Positions 48,595 through 58,122 of a stretch of DNA of 64,000 bases are shown piece by piece (position 1 is the first letter of the stretch; each line of letters begins with the position of its first letter). The stretch lies in the NCBI RefSeq assembly GCF_036924595.1, contig NZ_JAZHRV010000001.1:4030001-4094000 (forward strand). The letters run 5' to 3'. The position numbers and the translations under genes were made by a program. Below the pieces are notes generated by a model. It made no database searches, was not told the DNA's origin, and saw only the letters and a program-made list of their open reading frames with translations. This DNA comes from Bradyrhizobium algeriense. GTDB taxonomy: Bacteria > Pseudomonadota > Alphaproteobacteria > Rhizobiales > Xanthobacteraceae.

Positions 48595-49467
48595 CTAAAA
48601 GTTAACGCCAAATACCAGCCGCGCCTGATGGCGTTCGAAATTGACGAGATCAAGGCTGGCAATTGACCCGGCCGGACGCCCCCACGCCTGAACGCTCCAG
48701 CTTGCGGTAAGCCGCGAGCGTTTCGACAACTGGAAATAAGCGGTCGGACCGACAAACAATGCCTGTCCTGCCAGTTCCTCCAGGCCGATCCCCTCATATT
48801 TCCGCAGGTAACGCGCTTCCCCGCCCAACAGGAAACCGGGATGCAACTGCGCCATTAGCCCAAGCGCCGCACCTGCGGTGGATTCCCGCTCCATCACTCC
48901 ACTGCCGACAAGGCGCGTCCACTCCGGTTCGTAGATCAGGTTGAACGCCGCGACGACGCGGTTCGGCACGAGCTCCCGGTCGAACGCCAGCCTGAATTCC
49001 GTTCCGAAGCTCCGGACCCTTTCTGCCGTTGTCTCATCAATCCGATGAGCATGCGCTTCCGTCGCGAAAGTGAGTCCGAATGGGGCCGTTTCCCGATCGA
49101 GAAAGCGGTAGCGCAAATCGACGGACCCGCCCTGCCACGACATCCGGCGCTGGTCGTCAAGACCTGGTACGCCATTGATCAGATGTGACGCAAACGCGCT
49201 CCCGATCTCGATTCGAAAATTCTGGACCGGCACAAACTCAAGCTCGAACTCCTGACCGACGGCCCGATAACGCCCGCCGTTCCTGCCGAAGCGGCCGGTC
49301 GTCTCGCTTTGAAACTCCCGTTCGCCGACATTGCCGACATCGGTACCGATCATGAAGCCGAACAGATGCTCGGTATCGATGCCCTCGGCGTGGGCGCAGG
49401 CCGGCAGCAGCGCTGCAAGAGATACGACCGCCGCCTGGAAGGCCTTTGCACGCGTAGATATTCGCAT
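48595..49467 (-). CDS. Putative outer-membrane beta-barrel protein
   Basis: 290 residues with a signal peptide ending near AHAE (about residue 27), alternating hydrophobic strands and a C-terminal Phe (LVFGVNF), as in outer-membrane barrels of the lipid-A deacylase or OprF-like kind. No catalytic residues can be assigned. Neighbour of the orphan pqqA on the same strand (297 bp downstream of it). Confidence 0.75.
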   Translation of the reverse strand: MRISTRAKAFQAAVVSLAALLPACAHAEGIDTEHLFGFMIGTDVGNVGEREFQSETTGRFGRNGGRYRAVGQEFELEFVPVQNFRIEIGSAFASHLINGVPGLDDQRRMSWQGGSVDLRYRFLDRETAPFGLTFATEAHAHRIDETTAERVRSFGTEFRLAFDRELVPNRVVAAFNLIYEPEWTRLVGSGVMERESTAGAALGLMAQLHPGFLLGGEARYLRKYEGIGLEELAGQALFVGPTAYFQLSKRSRLTASWSVQAWGRPAGSIASLDLVNFERHQARLVFGVNF

Positions 49468-49680
49468 TCAGCGGGTCATGGGGTTGAAACGGGTAACTCC
49501 GGCGGCGTCAGCCGAGAACATACCCTTAGCATGGTGCGGGGACCGTGGGCGAGCCATGCGAACATGTGGGAGAGAGGAATCAGGACCGGATCGCCTTCCG
49601 GCGGCCGTCTACAAGGGGGTCCCGTCCACTTTGGCAGGATCCGCGCCCTGCTCTTGCTGCAGGCAGTGGAGAACTTCCAG

Positions 49681-49710
49681 GGATCATACAGCTTGGAATC
49701 GTACAGCTTG
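49681..49710. repeat. Two imperfect 15-bp tandem units downstream of pqqA
   Basis: GGATCATACAGCTTG and GAATCGTACAGCTTG follow each other directly (13 of 15 identical), about 55 bp past the pqqA stop. The rest of the 297-bp gap to the outer-membrane protein shows no gene. Confidence 0.7.
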
Positions 49711-49764
49711 CCCGGCCCGCAGCAACAAGCAGTTGTCGGAGCCGGGCAGACCGTTTCGACGCGT

Positions 49765-49845
49765 CTATTGACGCGCCGCGCAGGCGTACATGTTGATTTC
49801 CATGCCCACCGGCACTTCCACAATCTTCGGAGTTTTCCAACTCAT
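49765..49845 (-). CDS. pqqA: PQQ precursor peptide PqqA (orphan)
   Basis: 26-residue ribosomal peptide MSWKTPKIVEVPVGMEINMY plus ACAARQ. The Glu16 and Tyr20 in the conserved E-x-x-x-Y spacing are the residues cross-linked to make pyrroloquinoline quinone. A GGGAGA ribosome site precedes the ATG. pqqB, C, D and E are not downstream; the next gene is an outer-membrane protein. A detached pqqA is known in some methylotrophs, where it boosts precursor supply or lies far from pqqBCDE. It is too short for ordinary gene callers. Confidence 0.93.
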   Translation of the reverse strand: MSWKTPKIVEVPVGMEINMYACAARQ

Positions 49846-50169
49846 CAGGGTTTCTCCCAAGCAGTGCTGGCACGACATTCGTGCCGGCACCAAAACTAGG
49901 TTGACCTCGAACGTAGCGCAAGCTCGGAACATCAGACATTGACGGCATCCCGGCGCATCTGACGCCGGAAACTTCCCTCTTGGGCAAAGCCACTTCACTC
50001 TTGGACAAGGCGAAGGAGCGAAAGCGACGAATCGACGTATACGTCGCGTCGGTCACTATTGGCGAATTCGGTTCGCCTGCAAAAACTGTCTGTTGCAGTC
50101 GGACACCTCGGGGATGTCGGAGCGCCGGCCGAAGCGCCGACAATCCGACACCGCCTCAGCTACACGCCC
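49846..50169. other. Intergenic region upstream of pqqA
   Basis: 324 bases without a supportable gene. It should contain the pqqA promoter (leftward). No operator or repeat stands out. Confidence 0.5.
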
Positions 50170-50499
50170 TCAGCAATCCTTGTCTGCGTCTGCGGTCTTG
50201 CTGTCCGCTTTGGCGCCTTCGGCCTGCTGTGCCGCCGTTGGTTCGCCCTGCATCTGCCGCTGCGTATCCTGCGAAGACGCCGCAACGTCTCCGGTCTTTT
50301 GATTCATCGTTTCGGTCGGCGGATGTCGATCGGTGCTGCTGGCCATACCCGTGGTCTGGCTGTCGCCCATCTTGGCCGGTCCGGAGCCTGCATCCTTCAA
50401 GTTGGCGGCACGGCTCGTATCACAGGGACCAGCCAATGCTGCGCCGGTGCTCAAAACCAGGACGGAGCAACCAGCAATCATGAGCTGTTTCATTTTCAT
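50170..50499 (-). CDS. Small exported low-complexity protein
   Basis: 109 residues, signal peptide ending near LAGPC (about residue 26), then Gln/Ala/Ser/Thr-rich sequence with an N-terminal and a C-terminal Cys (GPCDT, KDC). ATG at 50499 follows AGGAG. A role in binding or stress is possible but nothing specific is visible. Confidence 0.7.
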   Translation of the reverse strand: MKMKQLMIAGCSVLVLSTGAALAGPCDTSRAANLKDAGSGPAKMGDSQTTGMASSTDRHPPTETMNQKTGDVAASSQDTQRQMQGEPTAAQQAEGAKADSKTADADKDC

Positions 50500-50633
50500 C
50501 TGTCTCACTCCTGTTCTCGTGAAGTACGCTCGACATGATGAGAGGCAACCGACCCGCTGCCTGCAGGTTCCGGGTGGCTACGCGAATCTCGGCATGTTTA
50601 ATCTGACGTCCGGGTTTTTGGTGAGGACAGTCG

Positions 50634-50897
50634 ATGGAACCGATTCACCGAGGGTTGATCAGTTTTCTTTTCGCGGTGTGCTTTGCGTCGGGGGCCTTTG
50701 CGCAGGACAGGCAGCCTGACCAAACCGCACCAAAGGCCGAGACCGCTGATCCCGCCAACGGGCCGTCACTGACCGGAAAAGAGCGCATGGGCAAGAAGTG
50801 GATGGACGAGCAACGGATCGACAATTGCAACGTGCCGATCGACAAGCGCGGGAGCAGGCCACGATCCAGCACCTGCCCGCATGTTCCGTCGGGATGA
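50634..50897 (+). CDS. Small exported protein, function unknown
   Basis: 87 residues with signal peptide ending near AFAQD (about residue 24) and a short mature part with a GKERMGKKWMDEQRIDNCNV segment and two Cys. GAGGA precedes the ATG. It resembles small exported hypothetical proteins common in Bradyrhizobium; no function is apparent. Confidence 0.65.
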   Translation: MEPIHRGLISFLFAVCFASGAFAQDRQPDQTAPKAETADPANGPSLTGKERMGKKWMDEQRIDNCNVPIDKRGSRPRSSTCPHVPSG

Positions 50898-51080
50898 TCG
50901 GCGACGACGGTGCAACGCCACGGCTGCGCAATGTGATCCAGCGCCGCCGCGCTGTCCGCGACACGACGACACCGACCGAGTGAACTCAAGCAGCGCCGCG
51001 GTTCAGCCGCACGGCATCAGCCGTGCGATGGAAGCCAAAGCCGCGGCAGGCTCGTGCCCGCCGCGGTTAATCCCAGCCGG

Positions 51081-52577
51081 CTAATCCCAGGACCAGGCGG
51101 AGAAGTCGTTCTCGAATTGCGGGACTTCCTTCCACACGCCCTTCAGCTTCTTGTTCGCGATGGTGATCCATTGCGGCTGGAACAGGAAGCCGGCGACCGC
51201 GTCGGTCGCCAGCATGCGCTGTGCGTCGCCAAGCAGTTTGGCGCGCTCGGCCTCGGCCGGTGTTGCCCTGATCTGCTGGTAAAGCGCGTTGAAGGCCTCG
51301 TTGTTATAGCCGAGATAGTAATCGGACTCGGTTATCTTCACGAGATCGAACGGCTCGACATGCGAGACGATGGTGAGATCGAAGTTATGCGGACCGTTGC
51401 CGGCAAACACCTGCGACAGCCACTGCGCCCATTCGACGTTCTCGATCTTGGCGATGATGCCGACCTTGGCGAGCTGGGCTGCGAGGACTTCGCCGCCCTG
51501 CCGCGCGTAGGGCGGCGGCGGCAGCTTGAGGCTGAGCTCAAGCGGCGTCTTCACGCCGGCTTCCGCCAGCAGCTTCTTGGCCTTTTCGGGGTCGTAGGGA
51601 TTGATGCCTGTCGTGTCGACATAGCCTAGCGATCCCGGCGTATAGAAGCTGCCGATTGGCGCGCCAAAGCCATCAACGGCGCCGTCGATCATCGCCTTGC
51701 GATCGATGGCAGCGAGAATGGCGCGGCGAACCCGCACATCATCGAGCGGCTTCTTCCGTTCGTTGATGCCGACGATGGTCTTGGCCTTGGAGCCGCCGAT
51801 CAACACGTTGAAGCGCGGATCGGCCTTGAACTGCGCCACGCTGCGCGCCACTGCGGCGCGCGGAAATGCGTCGATGTCGCCCGACAGGAGCGCCGCGACC
51901 TGCGCTGAGGGATCGCTGATGAAGCGGATGGTCACCTTGGAAAGCTTGATCGCGGCGGCGTTGCGATAATCCGGCCATTTGCTCAGGGTGATCGACGATC
52001 CCTTGGCCCAGGCGCCGAGCGTATAGGGTCCGGTGCCGACCGGCTGCGTCGCATTGGTCGGCGCGCTCTTCGGCTCGACGATCGAGCCACCCGCCTGACC
52101 GAGCAGGAACGGCAGGTTCGGTTCGGAATATTTGAGCGCGACCACGATCGTCTCCGCATCGGGCGCGGTGACCTGCTCAAACGCCTGGTAGAGGCTCTTG
52201 TCCTTATTGGTGCTGGTCGGCACCGCGTTGCGATCATAGGAGAACTTTACCGCCGCGGAATCGAACGGCTCGCCGTTATGGAATTTGACGCCCTTGCGAA
52301 GCTTGAACGTATAGGTCTTCAGGTCGGCCGACGCCTGCCAGCTCTCGGCGAGCAGCGGCGATACCGAACCGTCCTCGTTGATCTTGGTCAACGTCTCATA
52401 GAGGTTATAGAGCGTGACCTCGGCGATCGCCGCAGCCGCCGCGTTGGTGGGATCGAGCCCCGGCGGCTCCAGCCCCATGCCTATGACGACGCTGTCCTTC
52501 TTGCCCTGCGCGAGGCTCGGCAGCGGCGTTGCGGCGAACGCGGCGATAAGTGCAAAAACGGCTAGCTTCCTGAACAT
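51081..52577 (-). CDS. Peptide/amide ABC transporter substrate-binding protein (family 5)
   Basis: 498-residue DppA/OppA-type periplasmic protein with a signal peptide ending near SLAQ (about residue 24). Family segments: IGMGLEPPGLDPTNAA, LAESWQASADLKTYTFKLRKGVKFHNG, and a C-terminal WITIANKKLKGV. Last gene of an operon running amidase - permease - permease - ATPase - ATPase - binding protein. The ligand is probably a peptide, amide or similar nitrogen compound, hydrolysed by the amidase (inference). Confidence 0.92.
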   Translation of the reverse strand: MFRKLAVFALIAAFAATPLPSLAQGKKDSVVIGMGLEPPGLDPTNAAAAAIAEVTLYNLYETLTKINEDGSVSPLLAESWQASADLKTYTFKLRKGVKFHNGEPFDSAAVKFSYDRNAVPTSTNKDKSLYQAFEQVTAPDAETIVVALKYSEPNLPFLLGQAGGSIVEPKSAPTNATQPVGTGPYTLGAWAKGSSITLSKWPDYRNAAAIKLSKVTIRFISDPSAQVAALLSGDIDAFPRAAVARSVAQFKADPRFNVLIGGSKAKTIVGINERKKPLDDVRVRRAILAAIDRKAMIDGAVDGFGAPIGSFYTPGSLGYVDTTGINPYDPEKAKKLLAEAGVKTPLELSLKLPPPPYARQGGEVLAAQLAKVGIIAKIENVEWAQWLSQVFAGNGPHNFDLTIVSHVEPFDLVKITESDYYLGYNNEAFNALYQQIRATPAEAERAKLLGDAQRMLATDAVAGFLFQPQWITIANKKLKGVWKEVPQFENDFSAWSWD

Positions 52578-52633
52578 TCGCTTGCTCCCCTGACATATCG
52601 CGTGACCAGACTAAGCCAGTCCCGCACAAAAGA

Positions 52634-53668
52634 CTAACTCTCCTCCGACGACACTGCAGGCAATGCCATCACGGCCTCAGCGTGATGGCATGCCGCAAGG
52701 TGCGCTATGCCGAAATTGCGCAGCGCCGGCGCGGTGTCGCGGCAATGCTGATCGGCCAGTGGACAGCGCGATGCGTAGGCGCATCCTGCCGCGCCGGTCG
52801 ACTGGGAGGCGATCGACTGGGCGCCGCGGCGGCGGCGTAGCCCACCCGCGCGGGCGCGCGGCACGGCCTCAAGCAGCGCTCGCGTATAAGGATGGGCGCA
52901 GTGCGCGAACAGATCTTCCGGCCGGCCCTGCTCGACGATCCGGCCGAGATACATCACCGCGATCTCGTCGCAGAGATAATCCACCACCGCCAGATCGTGG
53001 CTGATCAGGATGTAGCTCAATCCAAACTCATCCTGCAGGTCTTGCAGGAGATTGAGCACCTGCGCCTGCACGGAGACATCGAGTGCGCTGACCGGCTCGT
53101 CGGCGACAATCAGTTTTGGCTGGGTGATCAGCGCACGCGCGATCGCGATGCGCTGGCGCTGGCCGCCGGAGAATTCATGCGGGAACTTGTCCATGTCGGC
53201 GTCGCGCAGGCCGACCTGGCGCAGCACGCCGGCAACGCGCTGACGCAGCGCGGCGCGATCCATGCGCCCGAGCGCGGTCAAAGGCTCCGCGACGATACGC
53301 GCAATGGTCTGTCGTGGGTCCAGCGAGCCATAGGGATCCTGAAACACCATCTGGAAATCGCGCCGGGCGCGGCGCAACTCGGCAGCCGGCATCCGGTGCA
53401 GGTCACGGCCCATCAGCGACACCGATCCCGACGACGGCTGTTCCAGCGCCATCACCAGCCGCGCGAAGGTCGACTTGCCCGATCCGGACTCGCCAACCAC
53501 GCCGAGGCTTCGGCCCGCCATCACCTGCGCGGTGACGCCGTTGAGCGCATGCACCTGCCCGGCCGGCTTGAACACGCTTTCGCGCGGCAGTGTATAGCGC
53601 TGGGCCAGATCCTTGACCTCGAGCAGCGGCGGTTCGGCGGACGGTGACGCCTGGTCCAGCATGGTCAT
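52634..53668 (-). CDS. Peptide/amide ABC transporter ATP-binding protein (DppF-like)
   Basis: 344 residues: Walker A GESGSGKST, signature [16 protein letters not shown], Walker B LIVADEPVSALD, and the C-terminal oligopeptide-transporter extension with the Cys cluster CAYASRCPLADQHC (four Cys, Fe-S-like). The start overlaps the upstream ATPase stop by 4 bp. Confidence 0.94.
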   Translation of the reverse strand: MTMLDQASPSAEPPLLEVKDLAQRYTLPRESVFKPAGQVHALNGVTAQVMAGRSLGVVGESGSGKSTFARLVMALEQPSSGSVSLMGRDLHRMPAAELRRARRDFQMVFQDPYGSLDPRQTIARIVAEPLTALGRMDRAALRQRVAGVLRQVGLRDADMDKFPHEFSGGQRQRIAIARALITQPKLIVADEPVSALDVSVQAQVLNLLQDLQDEFGLSYILISHDLAVVDYLCDEIAVMYLGRIVEQGRPEDLFAHCAHPYTRALLEAVPRARAGGLRRRRGAQSIASQSTGAAGCAYASRCPLADQHCRDTAPALRNFGIAHLAACHHAEAVMALPAVSSEES

Positions 53669-54678
53669 GCACTCAAAACTCCGGCCGCCTCAGCCATCGA
53701 AACATCCGTCCTGAGGCAGCGCACGCCGTGGCCGGCGCCGACATCAACCGCCGCCGGCAACGCCACGCGGCAACGGTCTTCGACGATCGCGCAACGGTCC
53801 GCGAAGGTGCATCCCGAGGGCAGATCGGCAAGCTCGGGCACGGTGCCGGCAATGGTCTGCAGCCGGGTCCCCTTCCGCGCACCGAGGCGCGGGCGAGCGC
53901 GAAACAGGCCCTGCGTATAGGGATGCCCCATGCGCGTGAACACGGCATTCGTCGCGCCGCTCTCAACGACGGTGCCGCCATACATCACCATCATACGCTG
54001 TACATTCTCGGCGATGACGCCAAGATCGTGCGAGATCAGAACCATCGACATGCCGCGCTCGGCAACGAGGTCTGCGATCAGGTCGAGGATCTGTCCCTGG
54101 ATGGTGACGTCGAGCGCGGTGGTCGGCTCATCGGCGATCAGCACGTCGGGCTGGCAGGCCAGCGCCATGGCAATAGTGACGCGCTGCCGCTGTCCGCCGG
54201 AGAACTGGTGCGGATAGGCATCGACGCGTTTCGCCGCATCGGGAAGCCCGACACGATCGAGCAAGGCGATGGCTTCCTTGCGGGCCTCTGCCGCCGAGCA
54301 ATTGGTGTGGCGCCGCAACGGCTCGGCCACCTGACGGCCGATCGTGTGCATCGGATTGAGCGCGGTCATCGGCTCCTGGAAGATCATGCTGATGCGATTG
54401 CCGCGCAGCTTGCAGTAATTCGTATCCGACAGGCCCACCAGCTCGCTGCCATCGAGCCGGATGCTGCCGCTGACGACGGCGCTGTCGGGCAGCAGGCCCA
54501 TCAGCGCGAGCGCGGTGACGGACTTGCCGCAGCCGGATTCGCCGACGAGGCCCAAGGTCTCGCCACGCTTCAGCGCGAAGCTGACGCCACGAACGGCCTG
54601 CGCGGGCCCGCGGCTTGTGTTGAGCCGGACGCCGAGATCCCGGACTTCGATCAGAGGTGCGTTGGCGGACTTGCTCAT
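53665..54678 (-). CDS. Peptide/amide ABC transporter ATP-binding protein (DppD-like)
   Basis: 337 residues: Walker [10 protein letters not shown], signature [15 protein letters not shown], Walker [13 protein letters not shown] and the Cys-rich tail [17 protein letters not shown] at 54678 (GGAGC upstream) gives the normal N-terminus; the longer open frame runs into the permease gene. 2 bp separate it from the permease stop. Confidence 0.94.
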   Translation of the reverse strand: MSKSANAPLIEVRDLGVRLNTSRGPAQAVRGVSFALKRGETLGLVGESGCGKSVTALALMGLLPDSAVVSGSIRLDGSELVGLSDTNYCKLRGNRISMIFQEPMTALNPMHTIGRQVAEPLRRHTNCSAAEARKEAIALLDRVGLPDAAKRVDAYPHQFSGGQRQRVTIAMALACQPDVLIADEPTTALDVTIQGQILDLIADLVAERGMSMVLISHDLGVIAENVQRMMVMYGGTVVESGATNAVFTRMGHPYTQGLFRARPRLGARKGTRLQTIAGTVPELADLPSGCTFADRCAIVEDRCRVALPAAVDVGAGHGVRCLRTDVSMAEAAGVLSA

Positions 54679-54680
54679 AT

Positions 54681-55577
54681 TCAACGCTCCCGCGCCAGCC
54701 GGGGATCGAGCAGATCGCGCAACCCGTCGCCGAGCAGATTGAGACCAAGCACGGCGACGGCGATCGCAGCGCCCGGATAGACCGCGAGCATCGGCGACTG
54801 GAACAACAGCGTCTGTGCATCGTTCAGCATGCGGCCCCAGGACGGCTGCGGCGGCTGCGTGCCGAGCCCGAGATAGGATAGCGCCGCTTCGGCCAGGATC
54901 GCGAGTGCGAATTGGATCGTCCCCTGCACGATCAGGATCGGCAGGACGTTCGGCAGCACGTGCTCGATGGTGATGCGGAAGCCACCCTTGCCGGAGGCGC
55001 GCGCGGCCAGCACGAACTCCCGCGCCCAGATCGCATTGGCCGATCCACGGGTCAGCCGGACCAGGGTTGGAATCTGGAAGATGCCGATGGCGATGATCGA
55101 GGTCACCATGCCCGGGCCGGCGACGGCTGCCAGCATGATGGCCGAGAGCACCGCGGGAAACGCGAAGGTGAAATCGCTCATCCGCATGATGAGCTCTTCG
55201 GTCCAGCCCTTGCGCGCGGCGGCGATCAGCCCGAGACACACCCCGAAGGTGAGGCCGATCCCGACCGCGATGATGCCGACCATGATGGTGGAGCGGGCGC
55301 CGACCAGCAGTAACGACACGATATCGCGGCCAAGCACATCGGTGCCGAGCCAGTGCGCCGCCGACGGTGGCCGCAGCTTGGAGGCCACGTCGATTTCATA
55401 GGCCGACCACGGCGTCCAGACCAGCGACAGCAAGGCGGCGCAGAGCACCATCAGGCTGAGCGTGCCGCCCGCAACGAAGCTGCGATGGCGCAGCGCGCGG
55501 CGCCAGAAGCCGTTCGCAAGCCGCGGACGCGCAGTGGTGGCCGCAACCTCGACTGAGGCGCTCAGCGGGGTGCTCAT
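54681..55577 (-). CDS. Peptide/amide ABC transporter permease (DppC-like)
   Basis: 298-residue inner-membrane permease with a cytoplasmic N-terminus, about six helices and the OppBC/EAA docking region EFVLAARASGKGGFRITIEHVLPN. PSAAHWLGTDVLGRDI is typical of DppC. Start at 55577 overlaps the DppB-like stop (ATGA). Confidence 0.93.
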   Translation of the reverse strand: MSTPLSASVEVAATTARPRLANGFWRRALRHRSFVAGGTLSLMVLCAALLSLVWTPWSAYEIDVASKLRPPSAAHWLGTDVLGRDIVSLLLVGARSTIMVGIIAVGIGLTFGVCLGLIAAARKGWTEELIMRMSDFTFAFPAVLSAIMLAAVAGPGMVTSIIAIGIFQIPTLVRLTRGSANAIWAREFVLAARASGKGGFRITIEHVLPNVLPILIVQGTIQFALAILAEAALSYLGLGTQPPQPSWGRMLNDAQTLLFQSPMLAVYPGAAIAVAVLGLNLLGDGLRDLLDPRLARER

Positions 55578-56524
55578 AGGTTGTGTACCTTGATGCGCGG
55601 ATCGATGAAGGCATAGAGCACATCGACCACGAAGTTCACGATGACGACCACGGCTGCCAGCAGCATCACGCAGTTGCGCACCACGATCAGGTCGCGATTG
55701 GCGATCGACTGGAAGATCAGCCGGCCAAGACCCGGCAGATAGAACACGTTCTCGATCACGATCGTGCCCGCCAGCAGGTTGGCGAACTGCAGGCCCATCA
55801 CCGTCATGACAGGGATCATCGCATTGCGCAGCACGTGCCGCCACAATACGTCGCGCTTGCTCAAGCCCTTGGCGCGCGCGGTGCGCACAAAATCCTCGCG
55901 CAGCACCTCGAGCACCGCGGAGCGCGTGACGCGAGCGAGGATCGCCGCCTGCACCACCGATAACGAGATCGCAGGCAACAGCAGCGACTTGATCCCGGCA
56001 ATGATGCTTTCGTCCCAGCCCGCAAATCCGCCGGCCGAAAGCCATTGCAGCTTCACCGAGAACAACAGAATAAGCAGGATGGCGAACCAGAAGTTGGGAA
56101 GCGCTATGCCGAACTGCGTCAGCGACATCACGCCCACATCGCCGAGCTTGTTGTGATTTGCCGCCGTATAGATGCCGGCGGACAGGGCCAGCACGACCGT
56201 CATGGACATGGACATGATCGCCAATGGAATTGTCAGCGTGAGACGCTCGGCGATCAATCCTGCAACAGGCGTGCCATAGGCATAGCTGTTGCCGAGGTCG
56301 CCCGTCAGCATCCCCGCGATCCAATGGATGTACCGATAGTGCAGCGGTTGATCGAGCCCGAGCTTGACCGTCAGCGCCCGGACCGCATCAGGCGTCGCAT
56401 CCGCGCCCATCAGCATCTGTGCGGCGTTGCCGGGCAAGGCATCCAGAACGAGGAAGATAATCAGCGACGCGCCGACCAGCGTCGCTATCAGCGTCAGAAA
56501 TCGGCGGAAAATGAAGACGCTCAA
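55574..56524 (-). CDS. Peptide/amide ABC transporter permease (DppB-like)
   Basis: 316-residue permease beginning with the usual DppB first helix (FIFRRFLTLIATLVGASLIIFLVL) and ending ...YAFIDPRIKV. The start is a TTG with AAGGGA upstream; this matches homologues. 68 bp after the amidase gene. Confidence 0.93.
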   Translation of the reverse strand: MSVFIFRRFLTLIATLVGASLIIFLVLDALPGNAAQMLMGADATPDAVRALTVKLGLDQPLHYRYIHWIAGMLTGDLGNSYAYGTPVAGLIAERLTLTIPLAIMSMSMTVVLALSAGIYTAANHNKLGDVGVMSLTQFGIALPNFWFAILLILLFSVKLQWLSAGGFAGWDESIIAGIKSLLLPAISLSVVQAAILARVTRSAVLEVLREDFVRTARAKGLSKRDVLWRHVLRNAMIPVMTVMGLQFANLLAGTIVIENVFYLPGLGRLIFQSIANRDLIVVRNCVMLLAAVVVIVNFVVDVLYAFIDPRIKVHNL

Positions 56525-56592
56525 GTCCCGATTCCCTTGTTAGCGGCCAATCCCTTGTTAGCGATCAAGTGTGGTGGCAGCCGCATTTTCGT

Positions 56593-58023
56593 TTAGCCGG
56601 CTAGATTCGGCCACCGGCCGAGAAGATCTTGCGAGGCCTCAAACAGCGCGCTGATGCGCAGCAATTCGACGTCTCCACGGAATTGCCCGACCAACTGGAT
56701 GCCGATCGGCAGGCCGTCCGCATCAAAGCCGCAGGGCAGACTGACGGCGGGATGACCGGTCATATTGAACGGCATCGTCCAGGGAAACCAGCTCGGCCGC
56801 ACGTCGCTGAAGACCCGGCCGTCGATTTCGATCGTGCCGAACAGGTCCTGGTCGATCGGAAGCGCGGTTCGGGTGATGGTTGGCATCGCGAGAATGTCGA
56901 CCCTTTGCAACAATGTCTGAACCCGCCGAAACAGCGCCGTACGGTCAAACATCGCCCGCTGATAGTCAACACCGCTGACCTTCGTGGCCAGCGCCAGTTG
57001 CTTCATGAAAGTCTCGCTCAGCACGTCGCCATGGTCGGCCGCCAGCTTCTCGAACCGCGCGCGCCACGCGGTGTGATTGATGGCGCGCCAGATCGGCTCC
57101 ACCTCAAATCCGTCGGCGGACATTTCCTCGACCTCGGCCCCGAGGGCTTCCAGCCTGGCAAGCGCGACCTTGAATGCAGCGACGACATCGGCCGCAACCG
57201 GCCGGCCGAGCGGCGCGAGGCAGAATGCAATCCTGCGCCCGCGCAGATCGCCGTTTGGCGCCGATCCCTCGACAAAATTCGACGGCGGCAATCCGATCGA
57301 CCACGGATCGGAAGCGTCTTCTCCCGACATCGCCTGCATCATCAGGGCGGTGTCTGCGACGGTGCGCGTCGTAGGCGTCACATAGGTCTGGTTGCCGAAC
57401 GCGTCCTGCACCTGGCTGTGCGGAATAACGCCGTTGCTTTGCTTCAGCCCGACGACGCCGTTGCAGGCCGCCGGAATCCGCGTCGAGCCGCCGCCATCCG
57501 TCGCGATGGCAAGCGGCGCGATGCCGCTGGCAACCGCGACCGCCGCTCCCCCGCTTGAACCACCGCTCGAGCGTGCGCCACTCCAGGCATTGCGCGTGCG
57601 GCCGAACAACGGCGAATCCGTCAGGCACTTGGTGCCGAACTCTGGCGTCGTGGTCTTGCCCACGAGAATGGCACCCTCTGCCCGCATTCGCGCCACGGCG
57701 ACCGCATCATGGTCAGGCACGTTGTCCTTGTAGGGGACCGCGCCGAAGGTCGTTCGCACTCCCTTGGTGTTGACCAGATCTTTCACGGTGAACGGAATGC
57801 CGTGAAGAAGGCCGAGCCGCCCCCCGGCCACGACCTCGCGCTCTGCGTTCCTCGCCTCGGCCATGGCTTCATCCCCACACAGCGTGATGAAGCAGTTCAA
57901 CTCGGGCTGCATCCGCTCGGCGCGCGCAAGAACGGCACGCGTAATTTCGACCGGTGAAACATCCCTGCGGACGATCCGCGCGCGGAGTTCGGTCGCAGGC
58001 AGAAAGCACAGTTCATCGCTCAT
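56593..58023 (-). CDS. Amidase (amidase-signature family)
   Basis: 476-residue amide hydrolase. Catalytic Lys in VKDLVNTKG (about residue 81), the Ser/cis-Ser motif GGSSGGAAVAVASG and GGGSTRIPAACNGVVGLK (about 155-190). First gene of the peptide/amide transporter operon, suggesting that the imported compound carries an amide bond. ATG at 58023 chosen from the family N-terminus (MSDELCFLPATEL). Divergent from a LysR regulator 95 bp away. Confidence 0.94.
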   Translation of the reverse strand: MSDELCFLPATELRARIVRRDVSPVEITRAVLARAERMQPELNCFITLCGDEAMAEARNAEREVVAGGRLGLLHGIPFTVKDLVNTKGVRTTFGAVPYKDNVPDHDAVAVARMRAEGAILVGKTTTPEFGTKCLTDSPLFGRTRNAWSGARSSGGSSGGAAVAVASGIAPLAIATDGGGSTRIPAACNGVVGLKQSNGVIPHSQVQDAFGNQTYVTPTTRTVADTALMMQAMSGEDASDPWSIGLPPSNFVEGSAPNGDLRGRRIAFCLAPLGRPVAADVVAAFKVALARLEALGAEVEEMSADGFEVEPIWRAINHTAWRARFEKLAADHGDVLSETFMKQLALATKVSGVDYQRAMFDRTALFRRVQTLLQRVDILAMPTITRTALPIDQDLFGTIEIDGRVFSDVRPSWFPWTMPFNMTGHPAVSLPCGFDADGLPIGIQLVGQFRGDVELLRISALFEASQDLLGRWPNLAG

Positions 58024-58103
58024 CGCGCTAAAGTCCCCAGGGTCGAATGACGCAAGGATGACATTCACATTGACTTCAGGTCCAATACCATCGCACAACT
58101 GAC

Positions 58104-58122
58104 CCATACGATTTTGGTATGG
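58104..58122. promoter_or_regulatory. Dyad operator candidate overlapping the LysR start
   Basis: CCATAC-GATTTTG-GTATGG, a perfect 6-bp inverted repeat, in the short amidase/LysR divergent region. It covers the first possible ATG (58119) of the LysR gene, consistent with negative autoregulation. Confidence 0.45.
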
